NCBI RefSeq assembly: GCF_008304605.1
Contig: NZ_PIJY01000033.1
Span: 1-64,000, forward strand
From: Oceanobacillus polygoni
GTDB taxonomy: Bacteria > Bacillota > Bacilli > Bacillales > Amphibacillaceae
DNA: 64,000 nt
Direction of reading: 5' to 3'
A program made the translations under genes and the position numbers. The number at the start of each line of letters is the position of its first letter. The stretch's first letter is position 1. The notes below the pieces were generated by a model, which saw nothing but the letters and a program-made list of their open reading frames with translations, ran no database searches and had not been told where the DNA came from. Shown here piece after piece: positions 40,095 to 51,532 of this stretch.

Positions 40095-40261
40095 ATTATT
40101 CATCCTTTTCATTTGTTAATTTAAGAAGTTACCATAAGATTATTCTGATGAGAACACTGAACTTGCGCACCGATTCAAGTAAGTGCACTGGAGAGTTTAG
40201 CACTCATCGGCTAATTGTGAATATCAGCATTTCTCATTATGCTTGATAAAAGCTATCCGAA

Positions 40262-40296
40262 ACAAATACCCTGCTCATTCCTTAGCAGGGTATTTA
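40262..40296 (-). terminator. metG terminator
   Basis: AAATACCCTGCT pairs exactly with AGCAGGGTATTT around an eight-base loop just after the metG stop. Confidence 0.85.
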
Positions 40297-40303
40297 TATT
40301 TAT

Positions 40304-42346
<2,043 letters not shown>

Positions 42347-42499
42347 TTATTTTATAAAATCTATTGTAGCTATTATAACGCAATTTGCCAAATGCTGTGC
42401 AATAGAGAAGTAATCGCACATCACTTTATTAGTATAGTTATCTTAAGTATTAAACCGATTATTTAGATAAATAAATTTTCCCACTAATACTAAAATTTG

Positions 42500-42528
42500 T
42501 TGACACCGTAATCAATAGTTGGTATTCT
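42500..42528 (+). promoter_or_regulatory. abrB promoter (sigma-A)
   Basis: TTGACA (42500-42505), 17 bases, TATTCT (42523-42528). The transcribed leader of about 120 bases contains Spo0A boxes and a hairpin-rich stretch (about 42588-42640) before the GGGGGAGG SD. Confidence 0.7.
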
Positions 42529-42542
42529 AATGCTAATATAGG

Positions 42543-42559
42543 TGTCGAAATATGGCGAT
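42543..42559 (+). promoter_or_regulatory. Tandem Spo0A boxes at abrB
   Basis: An exact 0A box TGTCGAA (42543-42549) and a second box TGGCGAT (42553-42559) ten bases on, directly downstream of the promoter. B. subtilis abrB has the same pair (TGTCGAA, TAA, TGACGAA), through which phosphorylated Spo0A represses abrB. Confidence 0.75.
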
Positions 42560-42658
42560 TTTTTGTTCCAAAGAAAAATTTAAAGGCAAAAAACACAAAT
42601 ATCTTCTTTTTAAGAAGAATTTTTTCGTGTTTTTTCCCAACCTTGGGGGAGGAAAATA

Positions 42659-42934
42659 ATGAAATCTACTGGTATTGTACGTAAAGTTGATGAACTAGGT
42701 AGGATAGTCATACCTATTGAACTTCGACGCACACTAGATATCCATGAGAAAGATACGATGGAAATTTATGTGGACAACGATAAAATTGTCCTTAAGAAAT
42801 ATAAGCCGAATATGACTTGTCAAATTACGGGTGAAATTTCCGATGATAATCTGTCGTTAGCACATGGTAAGCTTGTAGTTAGCCCTGAAGGCGCACAGGC
42901 ACTTTTAGATGAGATTCAATCGCGCTTAAAATAG
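42659..42934 (+). CDS. abrB: Transition-state regulator AbrB
   Basis: A 91-residue DNA-binding protein with the swapped-hairpin domain (STGIVRKVDELGRIVIPIEL, about 3-22, then RRTLDI) and a short C-terminal multimerisation region. It represses post-exponential genes and is itself repressed by Spo0A. GGGGGAGG precedes the ATG. It is divergent from metG, and is one of few plus-strand genes in the first 57 kb. Confidence 0.96.
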   Translation: MKSTGIVRKVDELGRIVIPIELRRTLDIHEKDTMEIYVDNDKIVLKKYKPNMTCQITGEISDDNLSLAHGKLVVSPEGAQALLDEIQSRLK

Positions 42935-42980
42935 TTGGCGCAAGTCTCCATACACCGAATAAACTAAAACTACAATCACA

Positions 42981-43023
42981 AAGAGAGCTGACGCTTGCTA
43001 CTAGCACGTCAACTCTCTTTTTT
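42981..43023 (+). terminator. abrB terminator
   Basis: AGAGAG.TGACG pairs with CGTCA.CTCTCT and is followed by six T. Confidence 0.88.
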
Positions 43024-43107
43024 AATTGATGAAATAAAAATTCATCTATTCTAATTACAATTAGGAAATAACCTTACATTATGGTCTGGCTTTTATCATT
43101 CCTTAGC

Positions 43108-43983
43108 TTAATCAATATGATACGTTTGGTAAACATCACGCTTTGGAATATTTCGATCGACTGCCACTTGCTTGATTGCATCCTTACTCGATAGTTCTTT
43201 TTCTTCGATATAATGATTCACATGTGCTACAACAGATAAGTCTTCCCACCATACATCTTCGGCTTCTTCCTCTACAACAAGACTTGCCCCTTCGACGACG
43301 AGCACAAATTCTCCGCGCATCTCCTGATTTTCAGCCCACTCTATTAATTCCTCTGCCCGACCACGAACAAATTCCTCAAATCGTTTCGTCAATTCACGGG
43401 CAATCGCGATATTCCGGTTCCCAAGCTGTTCATGAAGTACCTTTAACGTATCCTTTATTCGATATGGAGATTCATAAAATAACAATGTTGCTTTCAAGCG
43501 TTTCAAACGATCCAACTCAGACGCTTTATCCTTTTTCTTCCTTGGTAAAAAACCATAAAAGTAAAATTCGTCAGTTGGTAGGCCAGATCCAATTAACCCA
43601 CATAATGCGGCATTTGCACCTGGAAGGACGACGACTTTTTGGTCTTGTTCAATCACAGCTTGAACGATTTCATATCCAGGGTCAGAAATCGTCGGCATTC
43701 CGGCATCGCTAACAATGGCGATTGTCTCTCCTCGCTTGATTCTTTCCAATAGCTGCTCTTCTCGAGCTATTTTATTATGTTCATGATAGCTAATCAAAGG
43801 CGTTGAAAGCTCAAAATGATTGAGAAGCTTTTTCGTATTTCTCGTATCCTCTGCTGCAATTAAGCTAACAGATTGCAGAATATTAAGCGCTCGATAGGTA
43901 ATATCTTCTAGGTTACCAATTGGTGTTGGAACAACGTATAAAACGCCTGCCTTTTCGTCGTCAAAGCTCTTTTGAATGTTCAT
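43108..43983 (-). CDS. rsmI: 16S rRNA C1402 2'-O-methyltransferase
   Basis: A 291-residue SAM-dependent tetrapyrrole-methylase fold (LYVVPTPIGNLEDITYRALN, AEDTRNTKKLL, SDAGMPTISDPG, FYGFLPRK). It methylates the ribose of C1402 in the 30S P site. It overlaps yazA by 23 bases; AAGGAG is ten bases before its ATG within yazA. Confidence 0.95.
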   Translation of the reverse strand: MNIQKSFDDEKAGVLYVVPTPIGNLEDITYRALNILQSVSLIAAEDTRNTKKLLNHFELSTPLISYHEHNKIAREEQLLERIKRGETIAIVSDAGMPTISDPGYEIVQAVIEQDQKVVVLPGANAALCGLIGSGLPTDEFYFYGFLPRKKKDKASELDRLKRLKATLLFYESPYRIKDTLKVLHEQLGNRNIAIARELTKRFEEFVRGRAEELIEWAENQEMRGEFVLVVEGASLVVEEEAEDVWWEDLSVVAHVNHYIEEKELSSKDAIKQVAVDRNIPKRDVYQTYHID

Positions 43984-44251
43984 CTTGCAACGTCTCCTTT
44001 TTCCTTTCTTGAATCAGCAGCATTTTTTCATTTCGGGAAAGCTGTTTAATCCGATATTCCTCTTGCATAGCCGCTTCTTTCGTCGAAAATCTTTCAACAA
44101 ATACAACTTGAAACGGACCTCGTCCTCGGGTATATTTTGCACCTTTACCAGATTCATGCATGTTTAAGCGATGCTCTAAATTATTTGTATATCCCGTATA
44201 AAGTGAATCATCCTTGCAGCGAAGCATATAGACGACGTGTTCACATGCCAT
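43961..44251 (-). CDS. yazA: GIY-YIG nuclease-fold protein YazA
   Basis: A 96-residue protein with a UvrC/GIY-YIG-type catalytic domain: [17 protein letters not shown] (YML and YTG tyrosines), NLEHRLNMH and [12 protein letters not shown]. The substrate is unknown. The start at 44251 gives the family N-terminus MACEHVVY and lies inside the end of yabB with AGAGGAG upstream; the longer frame is unlikely. It sits between two methyltransferase genes as in other Firmicutes. Confidence 0.9.
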   Translation of the reverse strand: MACEHVVYMLRCKDDSLYTGYTNNLEHRLNMHESGKGAKYTRGRGPFQVVFVERFSTKEAAMQEEYRIKQLSRNEKMLLIQERKKETLQDEHSKEL

Positions 44252-44984
44252 AAATAATCTCCTCTGCTTCTTTCGTATAGGAATCGTCATCTTCATAAAT
44301 ATATAATGGCGGAAGGATTTTTAAGTCGGCTTTTCCGTCACGAATCCCTTCAACTAAAAGCATGTTTGCTTCCCTTCCTCGCTTTGGATATACAAGCTGC
44401 ATACGCTTGGGTTCTAATTTATATTTTCTAAATAGCTCTATGATATCAACAAGCCTCCCAGGCCGATGAACCATGGCGACTTTCCCACCTGGTCTAACAT
44501 GTAATTTACAGGCCTTCACAACATCTTCTAACGTACAATATACCTCATGTCTAGCAATCGTCAAAAATTCATTACGATTATACTCTGTACGTGACGGCGT
44601 TTTAAAATAAGGCGGATTACACGTGACGACATCAAAGTTACTTTGTCCTAATATCGGCTGCATTTCCTTTAAATCGCCATGAAGCATTGTTAGCTGATCA
44701 GAAAGATGGTTTAACTCTACATTTCTTTCCGCCATATGAAAAATTCGCTCTTGAATTTCTACACCTGTTATTTCAGCCTTTGTTCTTTTTGATAAAAGCA
44801 ATGGAATGACACCATTACCGGTGCATAAATCCAAGACTTTGCCTCTTTTAATTGGCACATAGGCAAAGTGCGCAAGTAATACTGCATCCAAGGAAAAGGC
44901 AAAAGCTGTTGGGCTTTGGATAATTTGCATATGCTCATCATTTAATAAATAATCCATTCGTTCGTCATTATATAAATTTACCAT
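44241..44984 (-). CDS. yabB: tRNA (adenine-N6)-type methyltransferase, YabB/TrmN6-like
   Basis: A 247-residue class I methyltransferase with SAM motif [16 protein letters not shown], acidic GVEIQ and the N6-amine catalytic motif CNPPYF, typical of adenine-N6 or TrmN6-like enzymes. The start at 44984 has AAGGAG six bases upstream; the 24 earlier codons are not conserved. tRNA position specificity is inferred from E. coli TrmN6. Confidence 0.9.
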   Translation of the reverse strand: MVNLYNDERMDYLLNDEHMQIIQSPTAFAFSLDAVLLAHFAYVPIKRGKVLDLCTGNGVIPLLLSKRTKAEITGVEIQERIFHMAERNVELNHLSDQLTMLHGDLKEMQPILGQSNFDVVTCNPPYFKTPSRTEYNRNEFLTIARHEVYCTLEDVVKACKLHVRPGGKVAMVHRPGRLVDIIELFRKYKLEPKRMQLVYPKRGREANMLLVEGIRDGKADLKILPPLYIYEDDDSYTKEAEEIIYGM

Positions 44985-45070
44985 TGTTAACTCCTTATCC
45001 ACATTGAAAAGAAAGCTGCCTCGTAGATATATCGAGACAGCAGTGATAGCTTTCATAAAAGAAAGCTTCT

Positions 45071-45418
45071 TTATTTTGTTTTCTCAAAAAAATCAAGGCA
45101 GAAAATGCAGTCTTCATCTCTCCTTGGGCTTCCGAATTCCAGATTACATATATGAAAACCTTCTTCGTATAATCTAGCGAGATTATCATATCCTTCACCA
45201 GGGAAGCTTCCTTTGGAAGTTTTCTTATCAGACGCTTCATCCGTAGCTTCTTTTTGGTGATCGAGATGATTACGCAAATTGTGATTCTCTACAGCGAGCC
45301 GATGATTTTCCTCGAGCAACTCACTTAACCGCCCCTTTAAATCACCCAACTGTTCATATAACTCACCAATTTGCTTTTCCATATCAGAAACCTGGTCAAA
45401 AATTTCTCTGTTCCTCAC
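45071..45418 (-). CDS. yabA: Replication initiation control protein YabA
   Basis: A 115-residue negative regulator of initiation that bridges DnaA and DnaN. An N-terminal coiled coil (about 5-60, [20 protein letters not shown]) forms the tetramer; a C-terminal zinc site has GFHICNLEF and EDCIFC. The start is taken as GTG at 45418, seven bases after GAGGTG; a GTG two codons earlier abuts the SD. Gene order yabA-ricT-holB is conserved. Confidence 0.93.
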   Translation of the reverse strand: MRNREIFDQVSDMEKQIGELYEQLGDLKGRLSELLEENHRLAVENHNLRNHLDHQKEATDEASDKKTSKGSFPGEGYDNLARLYEEGFHICNLEFGSPRRDEDCIFCLDFFEKTK

Positions 45419-45432
45419 GCCCACTCACCTCA

Positions 45433-46257
45433 TCATTCTGTGGCTTGCGCTAAAATTCCTTCGTCTATTAATTCATCTAAAGTATATTCAACAACGCGTT
45501 CCTTTTCCGGAATTTCGATTTGGATGAGTCGCTCAAGTATATTCAGACCAACTACTTTCCCTTTTCCATATGGAGTAATAATCGCTTCGCCAATATCCGG
45601 CAAGTCACGCTTTGCAGTTTCATATGTGTCATTTTCATATTTTAAACAGCACATGAGTCGACCACATAACCCAGATATTTTCGCTGGGTTAAGGGAAAGA
45701 TTTTGATCCTTCGCCATTTTTATAGATACTGGCTCGAAATCCCCTAAAAACGTTGAACAACAGAGCATTCTGCCACATGGACCAATACCACCAAGCATTT
45801 TCGCTTCATCCCGCACACCAATTTGGCGGAGTTCAATTCTCGTTTTAAACATGGAAGCCAAGTCCTTCACCAAGTTCCGGAAGTCAACTCGACCATCTGC
45901 TGTGAAATAAAAAATTATTTTATTGCGGTCAAACGTGTATTCTACTTCAACTAGATTCATATCAAGCTTATGTTGTTCAATCTTATCTGAACAAATATGA
46001 AATGCTTTACCCGCTTGTTCTTGATTTTCTAAAACGGTTAGCTTATCTTTCTCGTCAGCGACACGGATTACCTTTTTCAGTGGAAGGACAACATCTTCCT
46101 CATCAACATGTTTATTTGTGATAACGACCTTCCCAAATTCAATCCCTCGTATCGTTTCTACTATAACATAACTATCCAAGGAAATCGTATCTGTTCCTGG
46201 ATCAAAATAATATATTTTACCCGCTTTTTTAAAGCGGACACCAATAACCTCAATCAT
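45433..46257 (-). CDS. ricT: RicT (YaaT), Y-complex iron-sulfur protein
   Basis: A 274-residue PSP1-family protein with two cysteine clusters, GPCGRMLCC and GLCGRLMCC, that bind iron-sulfur with RicA and RicF. In B. subtilis the Ric complex stimulates RNase Y cleavage of mRNAs and was first known for promoting Spo0A phosphorylation, biofilm and competence. GAGGTGAA precedes the ATG; six bases separate it from holB. Confidence 0.95.
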   Translation of the reverse strand: MIEVIGVRFKKAGKIYYFDPGTDTISLDSYVIVETIRGIEFGKVVITNKHVDEEDVVLPLKKVIRVADEKDKLTVLENQEQAGKAFHICSDKIEQHKLDMNLVEVEYTFDRNKIIFYFTADGRVDFRNLVKDLASMFKTRIELRQIGVRDEAKMLGGIGPCGRMLCCSTFLGDFEPVSIKMAKDQNLSLNPAKISGLCGRLMCCLKYENDTYETAKRDLPDIGEAIITPYGKGKVVGLNILERLIQIEIPEKERVVEYTLDELIDEGILAQATE

Positions 46258-46263
46258 TCCATT

Positions 46264-47253
46264 TCACCTCTGTATTTGAAGTGCTAGCTGTTCAATCACC
46301 AAGGTGGGTTGAACATTTTGCTTCAATTTCCTCTTTGCCTGTAGAACGAAATTCAAGCTATTCACAAGATGTTCCTGGGAAAAGGACATTGCTGCCTTTT
46401 CAACGAGCGGATCATTGGAGGTGAAAAATACCATCATATCTTCATTCCCAATATGGTAATAAAGAATATCCTTAAAAGCCAGAAGTAATAAATCCAATCC
46501 CTGCTCCTGCTCTTGCCGCTCCTTAAAATGGACTACCCAGCGACTGTGAATAAAGAGATAAACGTCTTCAGGCTTTGTGATAAACATTTCTATTAATTGT
46601 ACCATTAGTTTTCTAGCTTCTGCAAACCACGCATCTTCGCTCCACCTAAAGGCCTCATCGAAATTATTCGTGAGGGCACTAATGAGCACGGCTTGATTTT
46701 CCACCATTCCTTGCTCTATTAATCGGTTTTGAAAGGAAGCCGCATGGAGTGGCTTTAAATCAATAACTTGGCAGCGTGAACGGATGGTTGGAATAATCGA
46801 TTGACTATTCTCTGTCAGCATAATCGCTGTCGTTTCTTTACTTGGCTCTTCTAAAAACTTCAGAATTCGGTTTGCGGCATTTACAGTCAATGTGTCCGCA
46901 TCCTTAATTACATATACCTTTTGATTGGATTCGAGACCCGAATACGTAAATTCCTTTTGCAAATTACGTACTTGTTCAATCTTAATCGATTGTCCATCTG
47001 GCTCAATCCAATGCACATCTGGATGATTACGAGAATCAATCCGTTTGCAATTATTACATTCATTACACGGCTCTACGCCTGATTTATTACGACAGAACAG
47101 ACCTTTAGCAATCAGTAAAGCAATTGCTCCTTTACCTGTTCCTCGTTCGCCTTGGAGCAAATACGCATGAGAAACCCGATCTTTTTTAATGCTATTTGTT
47201 ATAATACGTGTTGCTAGCGGCTGCACGTCAGCCACTTTAGACCATGTTTTCAT
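46264..47253 (-). CDS. holB: DNA polymerase III delta' subunit
   Basis: A 329-residue clamp-loader subunit. It has the AAA fold with a degenerate P loop GERGTGKGAIA (K then G, not T/S, usual for delta'), a zinc module CNECNNC and the SRC arginine-finger motif (IIPTIRSRCQVIDLKP). It loads the beta clamp together with DnaX and HolA. Confidence 0.94.
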   Translation of the reverse strand: MKTWSKVADVQPLATRIITNSIKKDRVSHAYLLQGERGTGKGAIALLIAKGLFCRNKSGVEPCNECNNCKRIDSRNHPDVHWIEPDGQSIKIEQVRNLQKEFTYSGLESNQKVYVIKDADTLTVNAANRILKFLEEPSKETTAIMLTENSQSIIPTIRSRCQVIDLKPLHAASFQNRLIEQGMVENQAVLISALTNNFDEAFRWSEDAWFAEARKLMVQLIEMFITKPEDVYLFIHSRWVVHFKERQEQEQGLDLLLLAFKDILYYHIGNEDMMVFFTSNDPLVEKAAMSFSQEHLVNSLNFVLQAKRKLKQNVQPTLVIEQLALQIQR

Positions 47254-47315
47254 ATGTATCCGTCCTTAAGCTTTTACTTCTTTAATTAGAAATGAATAAT
47301 TCCTTGTACTAAAAC

Positions 47316-47379
47316 AACCACGTCGAACCACCCCACAGTTCGGGGCGCAGTCCGTATGTCGCTAACTGGGCGCTTACGT
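47316..47379. repeat. Dispersed repeat family B, copy 3
   Basis: The minus strand reads AAGCGCCCAGTTAGCGACAT then ACGGACTGCG, followed by CCCCGAACTGTGGGGTGG, a small palindrome. The core matches copies at 8200 and 29124, and the CCCCACA block also recurs at 8237. It borders the 3' end of yaaR: the yaaR stop TAA (47374-47376) is the first few bases of the repeat. Confidence 0.65.
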
Positions 47380-47808
47380 ATATATATTAATCAGTAATCC
47401 TTTAATTTCTCCGATAAGTGCTAGGATATCTACTGTCTTCTTTTCTTGGTTCATAATTTCTTCTGTCAGCCTAATTAGCTTTTCATCTACTTGCTTGACG
47501 ATTGCTAACTTCCTAGTTTGTCCATCTAAGCCGAAATGATGCGATTTCTCCAAGGTATATCCAGAATAAACGGTTTCCTGTAAAAATCCTTTCACCATTC
47601 GTTTAAATGCGGCCAGTTCGCGAAATGACCGATAACGAGCAAGCTTATTTCCTTGCTTTGTAATATTAGTAACAAGCTGTTGTAATTCCTGCTGCTTTAA
47701 ACTTTGCGTTTGGGACTGAACCATTTTACTGAAAGCCTGTTTATCTGCACTTGCCTTGCGCGCATACTTCGGCTCTAAATTTGCTTGCATTTCGTTTGTT
47801 ATTTTCAT
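47374..47808 (-). CDS. yaaR: YaaR, DUF327 protein
   Basis: A 144-residue mostly helical protein (VQSQTQSLKQQELQQLVTNI; RYRSFRELAAFKRMVKGFL; IGEIKGLLINIY) of the YaaR family, found in the darA-holB cluster of Bacillaceae. Function unknown. GGGGGG precedes the ATG. The gene ends exactly at a family B repeat, though the C-terminus still looks like the family's. Co-transcription with darA and tmk is likely. Confidence 0.88.
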   Translation of the reverse strand: MKITNEMQANLEPKYARKASADKQAFSKMVQSQTQSLKQQELQQLVTNITKQGNKLARYRSFRELAAFKRMVKGFLQETVYSGYTLEKSHHFGLDGQTRKLAIVKQVDEKLIRLTEEIMNQEKKTVDILALIGEIKGLLINIYT

Positions 47809-47843
47809 CGGTCCAGCCCCCCTTCTTACTTACTAATTAAAAC

Positions 47844-48188
<345 letters not shown>

Positions 48189-48815
48189 TTATTTTATAAA
48201 ATTGATAATACGATCGAGCACAGCCCGTTCAACTAAGTCCATGGATTGATCTGCATCAATCGTTTGAATCCGGTTAGGGAATTTGTCTTTAAGAATTTGA
48301 TAACCTTCATAAACCATTTCATGGAACCCAAGATTTTCAAGATCCAATCGATTCCTCTCTCTATCTTTATTCGCTGCAATACGCTCTAATCCCTTTTTTG
48401 GCGTAATATCAAAAAATAAAGTTAAATCTGGCATACAATCCCCAATGACAAATTGATTGATGGATAATACTTCATCAATTCCTAATCCACGGGCATACCC
48501 TTGATATGCTAAACTACTGTCAATAAAACGATCACAGAGAATAATTTTCCCTTGCTCCAGTGCTGGAAGTACCTTTTCTACGAGATGCTGTCTTCGTGCT
48601 GCAGCATAGAGAAGTGCTTCCGTTCGTTCTTCCATTTCTGTATGATCCGGGTCATGAATAATGTCACGGATTTTTTCAGAAATTTTGATACCGCCTGGTT
48701 CTCGGGTCGTTATGACGTCATAACCCCTATCCGTTAGCCTTGTTGCGATTGCTTGAAGGATGGTTGTTTTTCCCGCACCTTCTCCACCCTCAAATGTTAT
48801 AAAAAAACCACTCAT
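48189..48815 (-). CDS. tmk: Thymidylate kinase
   Basis: Phosphorylates dTMP to dTDP. The 208-residue P-loop kinase has GGEGAGKTT (about 10-18), the TREPGG motif, [12 protein letters not shown] and a lid region. GAAGGAG precedes the ATG, 15 bases after yaaO. Confidence 0.96.
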   Translation of the reverse strand: MSGFFITFEGGEGAGKTTILQAIATRLTDRGYDVITTREPGGIKISEKIRDIIHDPDHTEMEERTEALLYAAARRQHLVEKVLPALEQGKIILCDRFIDSSLAYQGYARGLGIDEVLSINQFVIGDCMPDLTLFFDITPKKGLERIAANKDRERNRLDLENLGFHEMVYEGYQILKDKFPNRIQTIDADQSMDLVERAVLDRIINFIK

Positions 48816-48830
48816 GTTATATCTCCTTCA

Positions 48831-50249
48831 TCATTTCCTGTAGATCTTGATGCCTGATTCCCGTTGTTGAATTCGAACACCTTGATTACGAAGCTGTCGG
48901 ATGGTAGCAAGATGTGCTGCTGTAATGCGCTCACCCTTAAGAATGATCGGAATTCCCGGCGGATAGGCTATGACTGCCTCTGCTGCTATATGTTCGATAC
49001 CTTCATCAAAAGGTACACTTCTGTAAGATCTTGCCTGCATTTCTTGATAGGACAAAGCCAACTCCTGAATTGGTTCTGGAAAAAGCTTTGCTATTTCTAT
49101 TGTAGCATGATTTGGCCCGTTTTTTAATTGTTCCCCGACGCTTTTTACTATTTTTTGAAGCTGCTTTCTTTTTTCAAACGGTGCAAGCCCATGAACAAGC
49201 AAAAGTTGATTATGTGATGTAAGTTCTGGATACAAATTTTCTTCTTCGAACAATCGGGCCATATCTTGAATCGAATACGATTGTTTCACGTGTAACGTTA
49301 TTTTTAATGGATCATCCTGTTCCTCTATTGACAGGATATTGCATGCATCGCACCCATCCAATATGCTGCGCACCTTGTTTACACTTTCCAAGATGCGTTC
49401 TATATCGTCGATTTGTAACTGAGCTAAAAAGAAGCGCGCAATATCCAGTGAAGCCATTAATGGATAGGAAGGACTACTCGACTGGATAATTTGCAAATAA
49501 TGAGCAATACGCTCCTTTGAAACAAGCTTGGAATTTATATGTAAATAGGAAGCCATTGTCATTGCCGGGGCCATTTTATGGGCCGATTGCACAACAACAT
49601 CTGCTCCAAGTGTTAGGGCAGATGCTGGAAAAGGTTTCCCTAAAGCAAAGTGAACCCCGTGCGCTTCATCGACGAGGACTGGAATGTTATACGAATGTGC
49701 CAAATCTATCATAGCTTTAATTGGATACGTTCTACCAAAATAATCAGGGTAGGTGAGCACAACCGCCTTTGCGTCTGGATGCTTTTGTAACGCCTCTTTT
49801 AAGGTAGCTAAACTTGGATTCGTGTAGCGATCTACCGCTTCATCATAATCCGGGGCAATAAATACTGGATTTGCCCCACATAGTTCCAAGCCATTCATAA
49901 CCGATTTATGACAATTACGCTGAACAATGATTTTCTCTCCCGAAGAGCAAGTTGCTAACATCATTGCCAAATTCCCTGCCGTACTTCCGCCGACAAGAAA
50001 AAACGTATGATCCGAACCAAAAAAGTCAGCAGCTAATTTCTCTGCTTCGGCAATGATTTCAGTTGGCGCATGGAGATCGTCTAATCCATGTAGCTCTGTC
50101 ATATCTAACTTTAAGATGGAATCAAAATAAGACCTTGCATGTTTAGGGAATATTTCACCATTTTTATGACCTGGTACGTGGAACGATAGCGGATCTGTGT
50201 ATGTAAATTGCTGTAATTTTTCAAAGATCGGGATTCGATTGTGATTCAT
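48831..50249 (-). CDS. yaaO: Orn/Lys/Arg decarboxylase-family PLP enzyme (YaaO)
   Basis: A 472-residue fold type I PLP enzyme: FHVPGHKNG at the start, GGSTAGN, VLVDEAHGVHF and the Schiff-base lysine in QSAHKMAPAMT. It lacks the large N-terminal wing of enterobacterial inducible decarboxylases. The B. subtilis paralogue SpeA is arginine decarboxylase; the substrate of YaaO proteins is not firmly established. GAGGAGGG precedes the ATG. Confidence 0.9.
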   Translation of the reverse strand: MNHNRIPIFEKLQQFTYTDPLSFHVPGHKNGEIFPKHARSYFDSILKLDMTELHGLDDLHAPTEIIAEAEKLAADFFGSDHTFFLVGGSTAGNLAMMLATCSSGEKIIVQRNCHKSVMNGLELCGANPVFIAPDYDEAVDRYTNPSLATLKEALQKHPDAKAVVLTYPDYFGRTYPIKAMIDLAHSYNIPVLVDEAHGVHFALGKPFPASALTLGADVVVQSAHKMAPAMTMASYLHINSKLVSKERIAHYLQIIQSSSPSYPLMASLDIARFFLAQLQIDDIERILESVNKVRSILDGCDACNILSIEEQDDPLKITLHVKQSYSIQDMARLFEEENLYPELTSHNQLLLVHGLAPFEKRKQLQKIVKSVGEQLKNGPNHATIEIAKLFPEPIQELALSYQEMQARSYRSVPFDEGIEHIAAEAVIAYPPGIPIILKGERITAAHLATIRQLRNQGVRIQQRESGIKIYRK

Positions 50250-50349
50250 CCTTATCCCTCCTCTATCTTCTATTAAAAGTAAGGTGAATTATAAATGACG
50301 TAACAACGACGAAGTGACATCTTTAAGTATACATATTAGTACTAATACG

Positions 50350-50381
50350 AATAGTAAGGTTTTTTTAGGAACCTTACTATT
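50350..50381. terminator. Hairpin upstream of yaaO
   Basis: AATAGTAAGGTT and AACCTTACTATT form a perfect 12 bp stem around eight bases in the csfB-yaaO gap. There is no T run on the minus strand, so it may be a second, weak terminator or a protein site. Confidence 0.4.
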
Positions 50382-50423
50382 TCAGTAATAAATATAGCAT
50401 AGCAATTTTATCATTCCCAGATC

Positions 50424-50454
50424 AACAAAAGAAGCCTTTGCAAGCAAAGACCTC
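50424..50454 (-). terminator. csfB terminator
   Basis: On the minus strand GAGGTCTTTG pairs with CAAAGGCTTC around CTTG, followed by TTTTG, directly after the csfB stop. Confidence 0.8.
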
Positions 50455-50461
50455 TGAGTAG

Positions 50462-50659
50462 CTATGAATATAATTTCGGTTGATTGATATTCTTTAATTT
50501 TCGTAAATAATAGTTATACTTTTCTTCTCTTGGCTCCGTATGAATCATATTATACTCGCACTCCGTACAAATGAACATCGTGTATAAATGAATTCCTTTC
50601 TCCTTATGTTCCTCACAGATACCGCATTGTGAAAGCCCTAATGAATTAGTTTGTTCCAC
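50462..50659 (-). CDS. csfB: CsfB (Gin), anti-sigma factor
   Basis: A 65-residue zinc protein with CGIC (about 12-15) and CTEC (about 31-34), and the conserved GIHLYTMFIC and end PKLYS. In B. subtilis CsfB is made under sigma-F in the forespore and inhibits sigma-G, and later sigma-E. The start is GTG at 50659, eight bases after GGAGG; a GTG three codons earlier overlaps the SD. Confidence 0.93.
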   Translation of the reverse strand: MEQTNSLGLSQCGICEEHKEKGIHLYTMFICTECEYNMIHTEPREEKYNYYLRKLKNINQPKLYS

Positions 50660-50681
50660 CTTCCCCACCTCCGTTAAAAAC

Positions 50682-50711
50682 TAGTATCTCCCAATCTAAC
50701 GAAAACTATAC
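50682..50711 (-). promoter_or_regulatory. csfB promoter (sigma-F)
   Basis: The minus strand has GTATA (50707-50711), 15 bases, then GGAGATACTA (50682-50691), a full match to the sigma-F pattern GYWTA-N15-GGNRANANTW. It is about 25 bases upstream of the start. csfB is a sigma-F gene in B. subtilis. Confidence 0.7.
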
Positions 50712-50809
50712 GGGAAAACTTTGAAACTTTTAGGTTTAGGAATGTGTGCCAATGCTTTAAGCAAATATGTTAATTGCAGATAGGGATGTTTTTATACGTT
50801 CCTTTCTAC

Positions 50810-50864
50810 AACAAAAAATAATCCAACTACTTGGTATGCATCATCCAAGCGGGGATTATTTTTG
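50810..50864 (-). terminator. bofA terminator
   Basis: On the minus strand AATAATCC pairs with GGATTATT, with an inner CTTGG/CCAAG helix, followed by TTTTTTG. Confidence 0.75.
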
Positions 50865-50890
50865 TTTCCACTATGAAAAATATGATCTAA

Positions 50891-51154
50891 CTAAACAATA
50901 AACAGCTGAATTGCCACCAAGGACGCCAATCCAAATAACCCCAAAAATCCAGATATGACAGCGGTAAAGAGATTAATTGGAATGTGCAGTCCAAACATCC
51001 CCCCAAATACATTAAAGAAAAATAAAAACAGAACCCCAATTCCAAGCTTTACTGTAGCCTGTCCAATGAATTTCATTGGTTTAACAGGAGCGCCAACGAA
51101 TAATAAAATGATAATTAGTCCAACAATGACCGAAATAACAATTACAGAACTCAA
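50891..51154 (-). CDS. bofA: BofA, inhibitor of pro-sigma-K processing
   Basis: An 87-residue membrane protein with two or three hydrophobic segments (about 3-22, 38-55 and 62-86). In the mother cell it holds the SpoIVFB protease inactive with SpoIVFA until the forespore signals. The start appears to be TTG at 51154, ten bases after GAGGG. Confidence 0.92.
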   Translation of the reverse strand: MSSVIVISVIVGLIIILLFVGAPVKPMKFIGQATVKLGIGVLFLFFFNVFGGMFGLHIPINLFTAVISGFLGLFGLASLVAIQLFIV

Positions 51155-51248
51155 TTGAAATCAACCCTCTTCCTCAACCTCTTTATTAGTAAAATATGCA
51201 GATATTCTATAAAAAAGAACTAAAGAAGACGGGAAAGAAACGATATAT

Positions 51249-51286
51249 AAAAAGACAAGGCCGTTTAAACTCCCACCTTGTCTTTT
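51249..51286. terminator. yaaL terminator
   Basis: AAAAGACAAGG pairs with CCTTGTCTTTT around 15 bases, with a T run on the minus strand. Confidence 0.85.
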
Positions 51287-51300
51287 CGTATCTATGAACT

Positions 51301-51516
51301 CTAGTAAACTCGCATTGCACTGACATTACGCTTTCTCGCTTCACGTAGAAGAAATAAATACTTTGCCCGAGCAATTGCTTCTTGCTGAAGTCCATTGAGC
51401 GAAGGCTCCATACTTTGTTTTACAATAGACTCGATCTGCTTCCATTCTTGTTCTACTTGAATAATTGTACCAAGCAGTTCGTTGTCGACATCTGTTCTCT
51501 TTATTTTTTTCCCCAT
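51301..51516 (-). CDS. yaaL: YaaL, DUF2508 protein
   Basis: A 71-residue helical protein (LLGTIIQVEQEWKQIESIV; AIARAKYLFLLREARKRN) always found between recR and bofA in Bacillaceae. Function unknown. ATG at 51516 behind AGGTGA; a GTG three codons earlier is possible. Confidence 0.87.
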   Translation of the reverse strand: MGKKIKRTDVDNELLGTIIQVEQEWKQIESIVKQSMEPSLNGLQQEAIARAKYLFLLREARKRNVSAMRVY

Positions 51517-51532
51517 GCACTTCACCTAACTT

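Noticed and set aside
42372-42402. metG promoter (TTGCAC, 19 bases, TATAAT)
   Set aside because: The -10 is good but the spacer is too long for confidence; mentioned only in the metG entry.
42588-42640. Riboswitch or terminator in the abrB leader
   Set aside because: There is a hairpin-prone A/T-rich stretch (AAAACAC with GTGTTTT), but no known aptamer motif; might attenuate, evidence too thin.
50297-50330. Possible degenerate end of repeat A (AACGACGAAGTGACAT)
   Set aside because: Match of about 16 bases to one end only; too short to claim.
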